Counted from the stretch's first letter, positions 8,195 to 17,424 are shown. The stretch is DNA of 53,386 nucleotides from Myxococcales bacterium (GCA_025359105.1 JANYHK010000055.1:1-53386); one strand, 5' to 3'. The notes: generated by a model from the sequence alone, not told the origin. Numbers and translations are program-made.

Positions 8195-9144
8195 GTCCCC
8201 GCGCAGCCGGCGTCACCGGTCGTCGTGCACACGCAAACCGCGCCCGGCGCGCACGTCGGTCCGTTGGCCAGGTTGCACGTCGCGCCGGTCGCCGCGGCCT
8301 TCGAGCAGGTGCCCTGGTAGGTGGTCGGGCTGATGGCGAGGCAGAGGGAAGAGCTCGTGCACTGCGCCACGCGGCCGCCCACGAAGCCGCACGGCGCGCC
8401 CGGTCCACCCGACGCAAGCGTGTCGCACTGCTTCGACTGCGGGTTGCAGACGATGCCCTGCGGCGTATTGCACACGTCGCCCGCCGTGCACTTGGTGCCG
8501 ATGGGGTTGGCCGCGCCGCACGCACCGGCGTTGCACGCGAGGTCCATGCGGCAGGGGTGCGTCGCGTCGCAGGCCGCCTTGTCGTCGCCGTACGCGACGC
8601 ATTTGGCTGAAATGCACGCGAGCCCGTCGCCGCAATCGTTGTCGGCGCCGCATGCCGCGCCCGCCGCCGCCGGGGCGCCGCAGGTGCCGCACGTCTGTCC
8701 GAGGGCGACCTTGCACCGCGACCCCTGGCACTGTGCGTCGGCGGCGCAGGCCGCGCCGTCGGCGAGCGTCCCGGCCGCCGGCTTGCAGGCGGCGATCGTC
8801 TTCCGAGCGAGGAGATCGCTGCATGTCGTCTGCGGGATCGCGGCGGCGCACGCGGCGATCTGGTCGACGGTCTGTTTCACCCCGGTCCCGTGGTAGCCGC
8901 GGACGACGTCTCCGCTGAACGCGCTCGCGCAGCCGGCTACGTCCCCGTAGAAGGCCATCATCAGCGACGGTGCGCATGCTTGCAGACGGCTGCAGTACGC
9001 CTGCGCCGCGTCGGCCGCGACCTTGTCGATCGAGGGCCCGGCGTCGGTTCCGGCGTCGCCGGCGGCGACCTTCGACGCGCTGCTGCTGGAGCAAGCCGCG
9101 AGAGCGGCGAAGGAGACGGCGGAGAGGGTGCGTCGCAAGTCCAT
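8161..9144 (-). CDS. Cys-rich lipoprotein (Dickkopf-like Cys modules)
   Basis: This 327-residue protein has a lipobox ending at C18 (FAALAAC) and a short Ser/Ala/Asp/Gly linker. A helical domain follows (about 40-115, with AYCSRLQACAPSLM). About 180 residues of repeated cysteine modules then follow the pattern GxxCxxDxxC-x-G-x-x-C, resembling Dickkopf N-terminal Cys-rich repeats, for example GAACGADNDCGDGLAC. It is a typical myxobacterial surface protein. It is the first gene of the 9144-to-2613 run and overlaps the DUF1592 gene, so it may be the partner or substrate-binding lipoprotein of that exported pair. That role is inference from position only. Confidence 0.88.
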   Translation of the reverse strand: MDLRRTLSAVSFAALAACSSSSASKVAAGDAGTDAGPSIDKVAADAAQAYCSRLQACAPSLMMAFYGDVAGCASAFSGDVVRGYHGTGVKQTVDQIAACAAAIPQTTCSDLLARKTIAACKPAAGTLADGAACAADAQCQGSRCKVALGQTCGTCGAPAAAGAACGADNDCGDGLACISAKCVAYGDDKAACDATHPCRMDLACNAGACGAANPIGTKCTAGDVCNTPQGIVCNPQSKQCDTLASGGPGAPCGFVGGRVAQCTSSSLCLAISPTTYQGTCSKAAATGATCNLANGPTCAPGAVCVCTTTGDAGCAGTCMQRDPAACH

Positions 9145-9183
9145 GGACCCAAGGAAAGCACGTTTCTTGCCGATCCGGTCGTG

Positions 9184-9262
9184 GCGCAGCAGCTGCGCGC
9201 GTCAGCACGATTTGCGCGGCGGGCACCCGTTTGCGACCCTCCTTGCGGCGCGTTTCGCAAGG
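9184..9262. promoter_or_regulatory. Two inverted repeats in a divergent promoter region
   Basis: The 150-nt gap between the divergent genes starting at 9144 (minus) and 9295 (plus) holds two perfect inverted repeats. GCGCAG-cag-CTGCGC lies at 9184-9198, and CCTTGCG-8 nt-CGCAAGG lies at 9241-9262. TTGCGA appears again on both sides of the second one. Either could be an operator for a regulator of the cation ATPase. No -35/-10 pair is convincing. Confidence 0.35.
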
Positions 9263-9294
9263 CCTCGAAATTGCGAAGAAGGCAGGCGGGAACG

Positions 9295-11865
9295 ATGACG
9301 TCGACCTTCACCCCTTCGCTCGAAGGCCTCTCCGCCGAGGAGGCCGCCCGCCGGCTCGCGCGCGAGGGTCCGAACGAGCTCGGCGCCGCAGCGACGAGGA
9401 CGCTGCTGGCCAGCGCGCTGGGGATCGTACGGGAGCCGATGTCGCTCCTCCTCCTCGCGTGCGGGGTGATCTACCTCGCGCTCGGCGATCTGCAGGAGTC
9501 GCTGATGCTCCTCGGCTTCGTCGTGTTCATCATGGCCATCACGCTCTATCAGGAGCGCCGCACCGAGCAGGCGCTCGGCGCGCTCCGTGACCTGGCGAGC
9601 CCCCGCGCCCTCGTGCTCCGTGACGGGCACCGAATCAGGATCGCCGGCCGCGACGTCGTGGAGGGGGACCTCGCGGTGCTCGCCGAGGGGGATCGCGTCC
9701 CCGCCGACGTGACCGTCCTGTCGTCGACGCATCTCGCGGTGGACGAGTCGCTCCTCACCGGCGAGTCGGTCTCGGTGCGCAAGAGCGCGTGGGACGGCGC
9801 GCTCCCCGTCGCGCGCCCGGGCGGCGAGGATCTCCCGTTCGCGTTCGCCGGCACGCTCGTCGTGCAGGGCTCGGCGCTCGCGCGCGTGCACGCGACCGGC
9901 GACCGCGCCGAGATCGGCCGCATCGGCCGCGCGCTGCGTGAGCCGGAGGAACAGGACACTGCGCTTCAGCGCGAGACGCGTCGCCTGGTGGTGCGCCTGG
10001 CATGGATCGGCGGCGCGCTCTCCGTCCTCGTGACGGTCGCGTACGCCGTGCTTCGCGGCCGGCTCCTCGAGGGGGTCCTGGCTGGGCTCACGCTCGCCAT
10101 GGCCATCCTCCCGAACGAGTTCCCCGTCGTGGTTACGATGTTCCTGGCGCTGGGCGCGTGGCGGCTCTCCCGGCGGCGGGTGCTGACGCGCAGGGTGCCC
10201 GCGATCGAGTCGATCGGAGCGGTGACGGTCCTGTGCGTCGACAAGACCGGCACGCTCACGCAGAACGAGATGACCGTCCGCGAGATGTCGGCCGACGGCG
10301 AGCGCTTCCGCGTCGACCGGCTCGCACGCGAGGCGCTCCCCGAGGAGTTTCACGAGATCGTCGAGTTCAGCATCCTGGCGAGCCGCACCGAGCCGCACGA
10401 TCCGATGGAGCGCGCATTCAAGGTGTTCGGCGAGGCGTACCTGGCGAACACCGAGCACCTGCACGACGACTGGACCCTGCTGAAGGAGTACCCGCTCTCG
10501 CGCGAGCTCCTCGCGATGACGCAGGTGTGGCGCGCGCCGGGGCGCAGCGAGCTCGTCCTCGCGATGAAGGGAGCGCACGAGGCGGTCGCGGACCTGTGCC
10601 ACCTCGACGACGCCGCGAAGGAGGCGCTCGCCACGCGCGTGGGTGCCCTCGCGGCCCTCGGGCAGCGCGTCCTCGCCGTCGCGCGAGGGAGCGCGCCCGA
10701 CGATCCGCTGCCGCCGCGGGCGCACGATCTCGACTTTCGCGTCGTCGGCCTCGTCGGGCTCGCCGATCCGCTGCGCGAGACCGTCCCCGCTGCGATCGCC
10801 GAGTGCCACGCCGCCGGGCTCCGCGTCGTGATGATCACCGGCGACGATCCGGTCACCGCCAAGCGCATTGGCGCGGAGATCGGCCTCGCCGGCGGCGATC
10901 CGGTGACCGGCCCCGCGCTCACGGCCATGAGCGACGACGAGCTCCGCCTACGCGCCCGCACGGCGACGGTCTACGCGCGCGTTCTCCCCGAGCAAAAGCT
11001 CCGCATCGTCCAGGCCCTCCGCGCGAGCGGGGAGGTCGTCGCCATGACGGGGGACGGCGTGAACGACGCCCCCGCGCTCCGTGCCGCCGACATCGGCGTC
11101 GCGATGGGCGCGCGCGGCACCGACGTCGCCCGCGAGGCCGCGACGCTCGTCCTGCTCGACGACGACTTCGCGTCGCTCGTCGCCGCCGTGCGCTCGGGCC
11201 GGCGGATCATGGACAACCTGAGGAAGGCGCTCGGGTACATCCTCGCGGTGCACATCCCGATCGTCGGCCTCACGGTCTTCCCGGTCCTCCTGGGGTGGCC
11301 GCTCGTGCTCTTGCCGATCCACATCGCGTTTTTGCACCTCGTCATCGACCCGGCCTGCTCGATCGTGTTCGAGGCCGAGGCCGAGGAGGCGGACGTGATG
11401 ACGCGGCCGCCTCGCGACCCTCGGGCGCCCATCTTCGGCCTTCGCGCGATCGGATGGAGCCTGGTGCAAGGCGCGGTCGCGATGGTCGTGGTCGTCACGG
11501 TGTACGCGCTCGCGCTCCGGCGCGGAGAAGGCGAGTCCCTGGCGCGCGCCCTGGCGTTCGCGACGTTCATGGTGGCGAACATCGGACTCATCTTCACGAA
11601 CCGGTCGCGGCAGGGCGCGGCGCTCGGCGCGCGCGGGCCGCGTAACCGCGCGCTCTGGGCGGTGTCGCTCGGCGCGCTGGCCTTTCTCGCCCTCGTCCTC
11701 TACGTGCCCCTCCTCGCCGAGCTCTTCCGCTTCGCGCCGCTCGCCGCGCACGACGTGGCGCTCGCGCTGGCCGCTGGCGGCGCGAGCGTGGGCTGGTTCG
11801 AAGTCTTCAAGGTCGTCCGGCGACGAGGGACAGACTCCTCCGCTCGGCGTTCGGTGACGGGGTAG
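9295..11865 (+). CDS. Cation-translocating P-type (P2-like) ATPase
   Basis: This 856-residue membrane pump shows all P-type landmarks. These are an N-terminal cation-ATPase domain (GLSAEEAARRL), the actuator LTGES motif, the phosphorylation motif DKTGTLT with D316, a KGAHE nucleotide-binding block, TGDDPVTA, and the hinge GDGVNDAPALRAADIG. About ten membrane segments are likely. The M4 signature reads PNEFPVV, whereas calcium pumps have PEGLP and the closest bacterial group has PEEFP. M6 reads HLVIDPACSIVFE. The transported ion therefore cannot be assigned; Ca2+ or Mn2+ are guesses. The ATG at 9295 is preceded by GGCGGGAA, and homology starts there. It is divergent from the lipoprotein operon and followed by a small ORF 9 nt on. 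Confidence 0.95.
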   Translation: MTSTFTPSLEGLSAEEAARRLAREGPNELGAAATRTLLASALGIVREPMSLLLLACGVIYLALGDLQESLMLLGFVVFIMAITLYQERRTEQALGALRDLASPRALVLRDGHRIRIAGRDVVEGDLAVLAEGDRVPADVTVLSSTHLAVDESLLTGESVSVRKSAWDGALPVARPGGEDLPFAFAGTLVVQGSALARVHATGDRAEIGRIGRALREPEEQDTALQRETRRLVVRLAWIGGALSVLVTVAYAVLRGRLLEGVLAGLTLAMAILPNEFPVVVTMFLALGAWRLSRRRVLTRRVPAIESIGAVTVLCVDKTGTLTQNEMTVREMSADGERFRVDRLAREALPEEFHEIVEFSILASRTEPHDPMERAFKVFGEAYLANTEHLHDDWTLLKEYPLSRELLAMTQVWRAPGRSELVLAMKGAHEAVADLCHLDDAAKEALATRVGALAALGQRVLAVARGSAPDDPLPPRAHDLDFRVVGLVGLADPLRETVPAAIAECHAAGLRVVMITGDDPVTAKRIGAEIGLAGGDPVTGPALTAMSDDELRLRARTATVYARVLPEQKLRIVQALRASGEVVAMTGDGVNDAPALRAADIGVAMGARGTDVAREAATLVLLDDDFASLVAAVRSGRRIMDNLRKALGYILAVHIPIVGLTVFPVLLGWPLVLLPIHIAFLHLVIDPACSIVFEAEAEEADVMTRPPRDPRAPIFGLRAIGWSLVQGAVAMVVVVTVYALALRRGEGESLARALAFATFMVANIGLIFTNRSRQGAALGARGPRNRALWAVSLGALAFLALVLYVPLLAELFRFAPLAAHDVALALAAGGASVGWFEVFKVVRRRGTDSSARRSVTG

Positions 11866-11874
11866 ACTCCGCCC

Positions 11875-12108
11875 ATGTCCCCCGTCGAGGAGCTGGTCGA
11901 AGCGTTCACCGAAGCGGGCCTTTCGTTCGGGCGCCCGCCGACGCTGGGCTTCCCCGAGGTGCGTGTGAAGAGCGGGTCTGGCCGTGAGTACGCGGTGCGC
12001 GTCTTGCGCTTCAGCTTCATGGTGGCGCCGCAGGCCGAGCGCAACGTGTACCAGCGCCTCACGGTGGCGGACGTGCTCGATCTGGTGCGGCACGACCGTA
12101 CGGAGTGA
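11875..12108 (+). CDS. Small hypothetical protein
   Basis: This 77-residue ORF starts 9 nt after the P-type ATPase stop and has strongly GC-biased third positions like its neighbours. The protein is mixed alpha/beta, without membrane segment, signal peptide or cysteines (start MSPVEELVEAFTEAGLSFG). The ribosome-binding site is weak. It might be co-expressed with the pump. I recognise no family. Confidence 0.55.
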   Translation: MSPVEELVEAFTEAGLSFGRPPTLGFPEVRVKSGSGREYAVRVLRFSFMVAPQAERNVYQRLTVADVLDLVRHDRTE

Positions 12109-12313
12109 GCGTCGTTGCCGCGCAGGGGGAAAGATCGCGCGGGACTGACGGCCGTTGGGCCCAGGGTCCAAAATATCCTACTCCGTCGCACATATCTGCT
12201 CCGTTCGAGGCGCTTCGCGTGGTGGTTGGGCTGCCTGGGGGTCGCTGCCGTCGAGCTTGCCCGTTCCAGGTCAAACGACGTTCGCTCTGGGGTACGCTGA
12301 CCGTCGCTGACCG

Positions 12314-15300
12314 ATGCTAGAACCGCAGGCTCAAGCCGCGCTCGCCGTCCTCACCGGGCGCATCGCCGATGCGCCCGAGCTCGCAGACGCGCTTCGCGAC
12401 CACTTTCGCCCCTCCGGAGGCGACGCGTTGCCTGACGAGCTGCGCGCTGCAGCCAACGATCTCGGTGACCGCTTCGCCGAGCTGGCGCGCGCCGAGGGCG
12501 ATGTCGCGGCGCTCGGAGCGCTCTTCGCGGATCCGGGCGGCGAGGCCCTCTTCGCTTGGTGCGCGGGGAGCACGTGGCGGCGCGACGCGGAGATCGCCAA
12601 GCTCCTCGGCATGGCGGCGAAGCAGCCGCGCTTCGCGGCGCGGGTGCCGAAGGTCGCGCGGGGGCGCGTCATCGAGGGGCCCCTCCTCGATGCGCTCGCG
12701 TGTGCGCCGCTGCTCGGTGGCGGCGCCGCCCTCGCGCTGCCCGAGCACGCCGAGGCGCGCGCGCGGCTCGAGATCCTGATCTGGGAGGCCGGTGCCAGCG
12801 CGCGCGAGGTGCCCGACCTCGGCAAGTGGCTGTGGGGCTCGGTCGAGACGTTCGACGCGATGATCGGCGAGCCCGCCCACGGCGCGCTGCGCGGCCGCGT
12901 GCTCGCGGCGCGGTGCCTCGAGGTCAGCGTGCGCGGCATGCCGCAGACCACCGATCCCGAGCTCGTCGGGCGCACGCTGCAGGTGCTGCAGCCCCTCCTC
13001 TTGCACCCCGAGCCGCTCGTGTGGGTGCATGCGGCGCGCGCGCTGGGCCGGCTGACCGGCGCGCTCGAGCAGATGGAAGGGACCCTGCTCGACTGGGTGC
13101 TCGGCGAGTCGCGCCTGCTGCGCCAGCGGGCGCTCACGGCGTTCGCGTCGCTGCCCGCCGAGCGGCTGAAGTTTCTCGCGAGCCAGCTGGTCGCGATCCT
13201 CGAAGCGCCGGACCAAGAGGGTGCCGTGCTCGCGGCCGTCGCCGCCGCGACGCCGTATTTGTTCTTCGAGCGGCGCGAGCTCTGGGATCGGCTCGCCGGG
13301 CGCGTCCTCGTCGGCGACGGTGGCGCGGTCGCGGCGCGCGCGCTGGCCCGCGGCCTGGCGACGCTATGGCGGCGCGGCACGCACAACCCCGAGATCGAGG
13401 GGACCATGCGGGAGCTCCGAGATCTCGCGCGCGCGGCCCGCCCCGCCTCGCTCGACGAGGCGCGCCGCTGGCTCGAGGTGATCGCGGTCACCGACGGCGT
13501 GGACGGCGCCGAGCGCGACCCGCTCGATCTCGAGCTGGGCCTGGAGAACCTCGTCCGCCTCGCGGCACAATACGACGACGAGGAGGCCGACGCCCGCGCC
13601 GCCCGCTTCGCGATGCAGCTCGCGCCCACCTTCGCCGAAGCGCGCCGCCTCGTGCTCGGCCGCGGAAGGCTGCGCCAGCGCGCCGCCGCGTTCAACGCCA
13701 TCGAGGGCTGCGCGCGCGCGTTCGCGCTGCGCCTGTGGGGGCCGCTCCTCGCGACGCGTCCGAACGGCGATCCGGTCGAAGAGCCGGCCCTCGAGGAGAC
13801 CTGGAAGCAAATCGCCCGCGCGCCGGCGGAGATCCTGGATCTCGTGAAGGAGCAGCGCACCGGCGTCGACGTCGATCCGAACGAGCACCTCCCGCTCGAG
13901 GTGCTGGCGATTCGCCTCGGCGGTTACGCGCTCGACGCGTGCGGCGAGGACGCCTTGCTCGGCCCCGGGCGCGGCCCGACGGCGCACGACACCTGCCTCT
14001 GGCTCCGCAAGCTCCAGGGGCTCGCCGACGGCTCGCGCGAGCTCCCTCCGCCGCTGAAGGGCGCGCTGAGCACGCTCTTCTGGCGCCTGGTCGACACGAC
14101 GCGCGGCACCGCGCTGGGCGAGGTCGACGACGTCCAGTGGCTCGGGCCGTTCGCGGCGTGGTGGGCGCTCGTCATCGATCGCCCGGCGATGCTGCAGCAG
14201 CTCGGCACGGCGCTCCCGATGATGGCCGAGAGCGCGCTCGCGCAGTGCTGCGAGCGCGCCGAGACGCTGCGGACGCACGTGGCCTCCGGTGCCGCGGACG
14301 GACAGTGGGGCCCGGCCGCCGCCGAGGCCCTCGCCTCGCTCCACGCCGAGGCGACCGAGCTCGCGCACGCGCTCGCCGGTCTCGCGCACGCGCTGGGCGA
14401 GTTCAAGACCGCGGCGGGACCGAAGCCGGCGCTCGAGGCGATGTGCCTCGAGCTCGTTCTCGCCGGCGATCGCCTGCAGGGCGCCCTCGCCGATCCGGTG
14501 AAGGCGCTCCACCCCGCGACCGCCGAGAGCGCCGACGACTCGCTCCGTCGCGCCGCGACCGAGAACGCCCCGCGCGTGGCCGCCCTGGTCGCGCGTGCCA
14601 TCCGCGCGCGCGAGCCGGCGATGCTCGACGTGTGGTTCGCCTCGCTGGGCCCGTCGACGTCCGCCCTGCTCGAGGCCGCCATCCGCGCCGCCATCCGTCG
14701 CACGCCGCCGCCGCCGCCGTCGCAGAAGAAGAAGGAGCCGCGGATCGTCGAGGGCTACGAGCTCATCAAGCCGCTCGGCGAAGGCGGCATCGGGACGGTG
14801 TGGCTCGTCCGCAAGCCGGGCGCCGATCGCTACTTCGTCCTCAAGATCCCCAAGGCCGAGGCGCTCGCCAACGCCACCGACACCGAGCGCGCCGGGATCC
14901 TCGCCTCGTTCGTCGAGGAGGCGAAGGCGCTCGCTGGCCTTTACCACCCGAACGTCGCGAACATCATCGACCGCGGCGTCGCCGCTGGCGTTCCGTTCCT
15001 GGTGCTCGAGTACCTCATCGGCGCGGACCTGAAGCAGTACGCGGGGGCGCGCGCGATGACCCTCTTCGAGCTCCGGCACGTGGTGAGCGAGTCGTGCGCG
15101 GGCCTCGCCGCGCTCCATTCGGCCGGCCTCGTGCACCGCGACATCAAGCCCGCGAACCTGTGGCTGCGCCTCCCGCTGGCGGGCGGCGAGCGGTTCGATC
15201 CCGACAAGCACCGCGATCCGGCCCTCGTCCCGCCCCTCTCCACCGTCGTCATCGACTTCGGCATGGTCCGCGCGACGCGCGTGGCTCCCGAGGTCGGCGG

Positions 15301-15619
15301 CCGCTTCGTCGCCGGCACCGCCGGGTACATCGCCCCCGAGCAGGTGCTCGATCCCGTCGAGCTCGACGTCCGCTCCGACGTCTACGCCCTCGCCGGCACC
15401 ATCTACAACGTCACCACCGGCCGCACGTTCTTCGACGAGATCGAGAACGGCCGCGACCGCATCATCGCCCACATGCGCCGCGACCCTTTCGAGGATCCCG
15501 AGCGCCTCCGCACCTACCCGACGTCGATCGCGCGCCTGCTGCGTGCGGCGACGGCGCGTGAGCCGAAGGACCGGCCCGCGCCGCTCGAGTTCGGTCGCGA
15601 ATTCTCCAACGCGCTCTGA
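12314..15619 (+). CDS. Ser/Thr protein kinase with large helical N-terminal region
   Basis: This 1101-residue protein has a Hanks-type kinase domain at its C-terminus (about 812-1098). It includes the glycine loop GEGGIGTV, the VLKIP lysine, the catalytic loop HRDIKPANL (H941, D943), the metal motif DFG (981-983) and the APE-equivalent IAPEQV. All catalytic residues are present. The first ~800 residues are Ala/Leu/Arg-rich and helical, resembling HEAT/ARM-type repeats, for example around HPEPLVWVHAARALGRL. A PPPPPSQKKK hinge precedes the kinase. There is no transmembrane segment, so it is cytosolic, unlike most bacterial PknB-type kinases, which have an N-terminal kinase and a C-terminal sensor. 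The substrate is unknown. No phosphatase gene is next to it. Confidence 0.93.
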   Translation: MLEPQAQAALAVLTGRIADAPELADALRDHFRPSGGDALPDELRAAANDLGDRFAELARAEGDVAALGALFADPGGEALFAWCAGSTWRRDAEIAKLLGMAAKQPRFAARVPKVARGRVIEGPLLDALACAPLLGGGAALALPEHAEARARLEILIWEAGASAREVPDLGKWLWGSVETFDAMIGEPAHGALRGRVLAARCLEVSVRGMPQTTDPELVGRTLQVLQPLLLHPEPLVWVHAARALGRLTGALEQMEGTLLDWVLGESRLLRQRALTAFASLPAERLKFLASQLVAILEAPDQEGAVLAAVAAATPYLFFERRELWDRLAGRVLVGDGGAVAARALARGLATLWRRGTHNPEIEGTMRELRDLARAARPASLDEARRWLEVIAVTDGVDGAERDPLDLELGLENLVRLAAQYDDEEADARAARFAMQLAPTFAEARRLVLGRGRLRQRAAAFNAIEGCARAFALRLWGPLLATRPNGDPVEEPALEETWKQIARAPAEILDLVKEQRTGVDVDPNEHLPLEVLAIRLGGYALDACGEDALLGPGRGPTAHDTCLWLRKLQGLADGSRELPPPLKGALSTLFWRLVDTTRGTALGEVDDVQWLGPFAAWWALVIDRPAMLQQLGTALPMMAESALAQCCERAETLRTHVASGAADGQWGPAAAEALASLHAEATELAHALAGLAHALGEFKTAAGPKPALEAMCLELVLAGDRLQGALADPVKALHPATAESADDSLRRAATENAPRVAALVARAIRAREPAMLDVWFASLGPSTSALLEAAIRAAIRRTPPPPPSQKKKEPRIVEGYELIKPLGEGGIGTVWLVRKPGADRYFVLKIPKAEALANATDTERAGILASFVEEAKALAGLYHPNVANIIDRGVAAGVPFLVLEYLIGADLKQYAGARAMTLFELRHVVSESCAGLAALHSAGLVHRDIKPANLWLRLPLAGGERFDPDKHRDPALVPPLSTVVIDFGMVRATRVAPEVGGRFVAGTAGYIAPEQVLDPVELDVRSDVYALAGTIYNVTTGRTFFDEIENGRDRIIAHMRRDPFEDPERLRTYPTSIARLLRAATAREPKDRPAPLEFGREFSNAL

Positions 15620-15626
15620 GCGCCGC

Positions 15627-16478
15627 CTACGAGCGGGGTGGCGCGGGCGCGGTGTGCCGCGCGCGCCAGGCTGCGCGGATCTCTTCTGCCGACTTGCGCT
15701 TCGCCCGGCGCGCCGCGAGCTTCTGCGGTTCGACCGCGCTGGCGTCTGCGAACGTGCGCACCGCCGGGAGGTCGGAGTCGAAGAATCGCTCGGGCGGCCC
15801 CTCGGCAACGAACTTGCCGCGCTCGAGGAGCATGACGCGATCGGCGATCTCGTAGGCGGTCGCCATGTCGTGTGTGATGACGATCGACGTCACCAGGAAC
15901 TTCTCGCGCATCTCGTCGATGAGCGCGTCGACGCGCCGCGACGAGATCGGATCGAGGCCGGTCGTCGGCTCGTCGTAGACGAGGATCTCCGGCTCGACGA
16001 CGAGGGCGCGCGCGACGCCGAGGCGCTTGGCCATGCCGCCGGAGAGCTCGCCGGGGAGCTTCTTCCGCGCGTCGAGCAGGCCGAGCGCTTCCAGCTTCGC
16101 GACGACCCGAAGCTCCACCTCGGCGCCCCGCAGCCCGAGCTCTTCACGCAGCGGGAAGGCCACGTTGTCGAAAACGGACATCGAGTCGAGGAGGGCGTCG
16201 TTCTGGAAGACGACGGCGAAGCGGCGCCGCTCGTGCAGGAGCGCCACCTCTCCCAGCGCGAGGAGATCGATGCCGTCGATGTGGATCGACCCCGAGTCGG
16301 GCTTCTCCAGACCGACGATCTGACGGATCAACGTGGACTTCCCCGCGCCCGAGCCCCCGACGACCACCAGGGTTTCCCCCCGGTCGACGTGGAGCGATAC
16401 GTGGTCGAGGATGATCTTGTCGTCGTACCTCTTGACGAGGTTCTCGACGATGACGAGGGGCGGCTCCGCGGGGTCCAC
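15627..16478 (-). CDS. MlaF-like ABC transporter ATP-binding protein
   Basis: This 283-residue ATPase has Walker A GGSGAGKST (41-49), Q-loop FQNDAL (Q92), signature LSGGM (145-149), Walker B ILVYDEP with D169/E170, GLDP and the H-loop THD. The features ALLDSMSVFDNVAFPL and ELSGGMAKRLGVARAL place it in the MlaF/Ttg2A/Mkl subgroup, which powers MCE-type lipid transport. The C-terminal ~40 residues are extra, basic and Ala-rich. No MlaE permease or MlaD/MCE gene adjoins it, so it is an orphan component here. The start is a GTG at 16478. Confidence 0.92.
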   Translation of the reverse strand: MDPAEPPLVIVENLVKRYDDKIILDHVSLHVDRGETLVVVGGSGAGKSTLIRQIVGLEKPDSGSIHIDGIDLLALGEVALLHERRRFAVVFQNDALLDSMSVFDNVAFPLREELGLRGAEVELRVVAKLEALGLLDARKKLPGELSGGMAKRLGVARALVVEPEILVYDEPTTGLDPISSRRVDALIDEMREKFLVTSIVITHDMATAYEIADRVMLLERGKFVAEGPPERFFDSDLPAVRTFADASAVEPQKLAARRAKRKSAEEIRAAWRARHTAPAPPRS

Positions 16479-16665
16479 GAGATCAAGCCTAGATGGCCGA
16501 GCATTCCTCGGTCGAAAAATTCCCGCACGGGCCTACCGGCGGGCTGGGGTGAGGGCGTCGAGGAGGGCGGTCGCTTCGGCCGCTCCCGGCAGTCCCAGCG
16601 CTGCGGCGCGCACGGTCAACCTCCTCCTTCCAGATGGCTGCTATACCGGTCGCGAGGCAATCGCG

Positions 16666-17424
16666 ATGGCGACGCAGGACGAAGCGCCCGAGAACGTCGA
16701 AGGCCATTTCAGGGCGTGGACGGCCAAGTCGCCGCCCTCGATCCGTGGCCTCGCGCTGGCGCTGGTCCTCGCCGGTTGCTCGCGCGATCGCAGCGCGTTG
16801 CGCGCGGAAGACGCCGTCGCCCCGGCGGCCTCGGTGGCGCCGACCGACGCGTCCCCCGTGACGTCGACGGCGACGGCGCCGTGCGATCGTGCGCGCGACG
16901 CTCACTCCGCATCGTCGCCCGACGGCAAGCTCGTCGTGTACGTCTCCACCGATTTCACGCGCAACGATTCGACGGTGCTCGGGGACACGCCGCACCAGGA
17001 GCTCTGCATCGCGCGCGAAGGACAACCGCCCCGGATCCTCCTCGCGGGCCACAGCGCGCCCGAAGATGGAGGGCCGGAAGCGACGCTTGCCGACTTCGAC
17101 AACCTCCTGCTCTCGCCCGACCAGAGGACCCTCTACTTCACCTCGGCGGGCTGGGTCACGTCGTCGGCCGCGCACGCGGTGGAGCTCGCGACAGGCAAGG
17201 AGCGCTTCCTCGTCGACGGCGCCATCGAGGCGGTGCTCGAGGCGGGGCCCTACAAGGGCATGCTTCTCGCGAACCACTTCCGCCTCGACGACACGTATTC
17301 GATCGAGTCCCCCAAATACCGCGGCCGAATGGCGATGTGGTCGGTCCTGACGCCCGCGGGCAAGACGGTCCGGCGCCTCCCCGAGGAAGGCGGCGCGCGA
17401 AGGAAAGTGCTCGAAGGCCGGTAG
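16666..17424 (+). CDS. Lipoprotein with TolB/PD40-like propeller segments
   Basis: This 252-residue protein has a putative lipobox ending at C38 (LALALVLAGC), preceded by an unusually long 28-residue N-region. The true start may differ, but the ATG at 16666 is the only in-frame one nearby. Two segments, SSPDGKLVVYVSTD and LLLSPDQRTLYFTSAGW, look like PD40/WD40-type blades. About three or four blades fit in the length, so it is a partial propeller. It converges on the SPFH gene with an 11-nt gap. No specific function can be given. Confidence 0.75.
   Translation: MATQDEAPENVEGHFRAWTAKSPPSIRGLALALVLAGCSRDRSALRAEDAVAPAASVAPTDASPVTSTATAPCDRARDAHSASSPDGKLVVYVSTDFTRNDSTVLGDTPHQELCIAREGQPPRILLAGHSAPEDGGPEATLADFDNLLLSPDQRTLYFTSAGWVTSSAAHAVELATGKERFLVDGAIEAVLEAGPYKGMLLANHFRLDDTYSIESPKYRGRMAMWSVLTPAGKTVRRLPEEGGARRKVLEGR

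Noticed and set aside
12109-12313. Possible promoter or small RNA in the gap before the kinase gene
   Set aside because: An AT-richer patch (CCAAAATATCC) is present, but I could not fit a convincing -35/-10 pair or a stable hairpin.
13364-15808. Long minus-strand open frame (814 codons) opposite the kinase gene
   Set aside because: It is rich in Arg/Gly/Ala/Glu with no family motif, and it mirrors the GC-biased third positions of the true plus-strand kinase gene. It also overlaps the end of the ABC ATPase gene.
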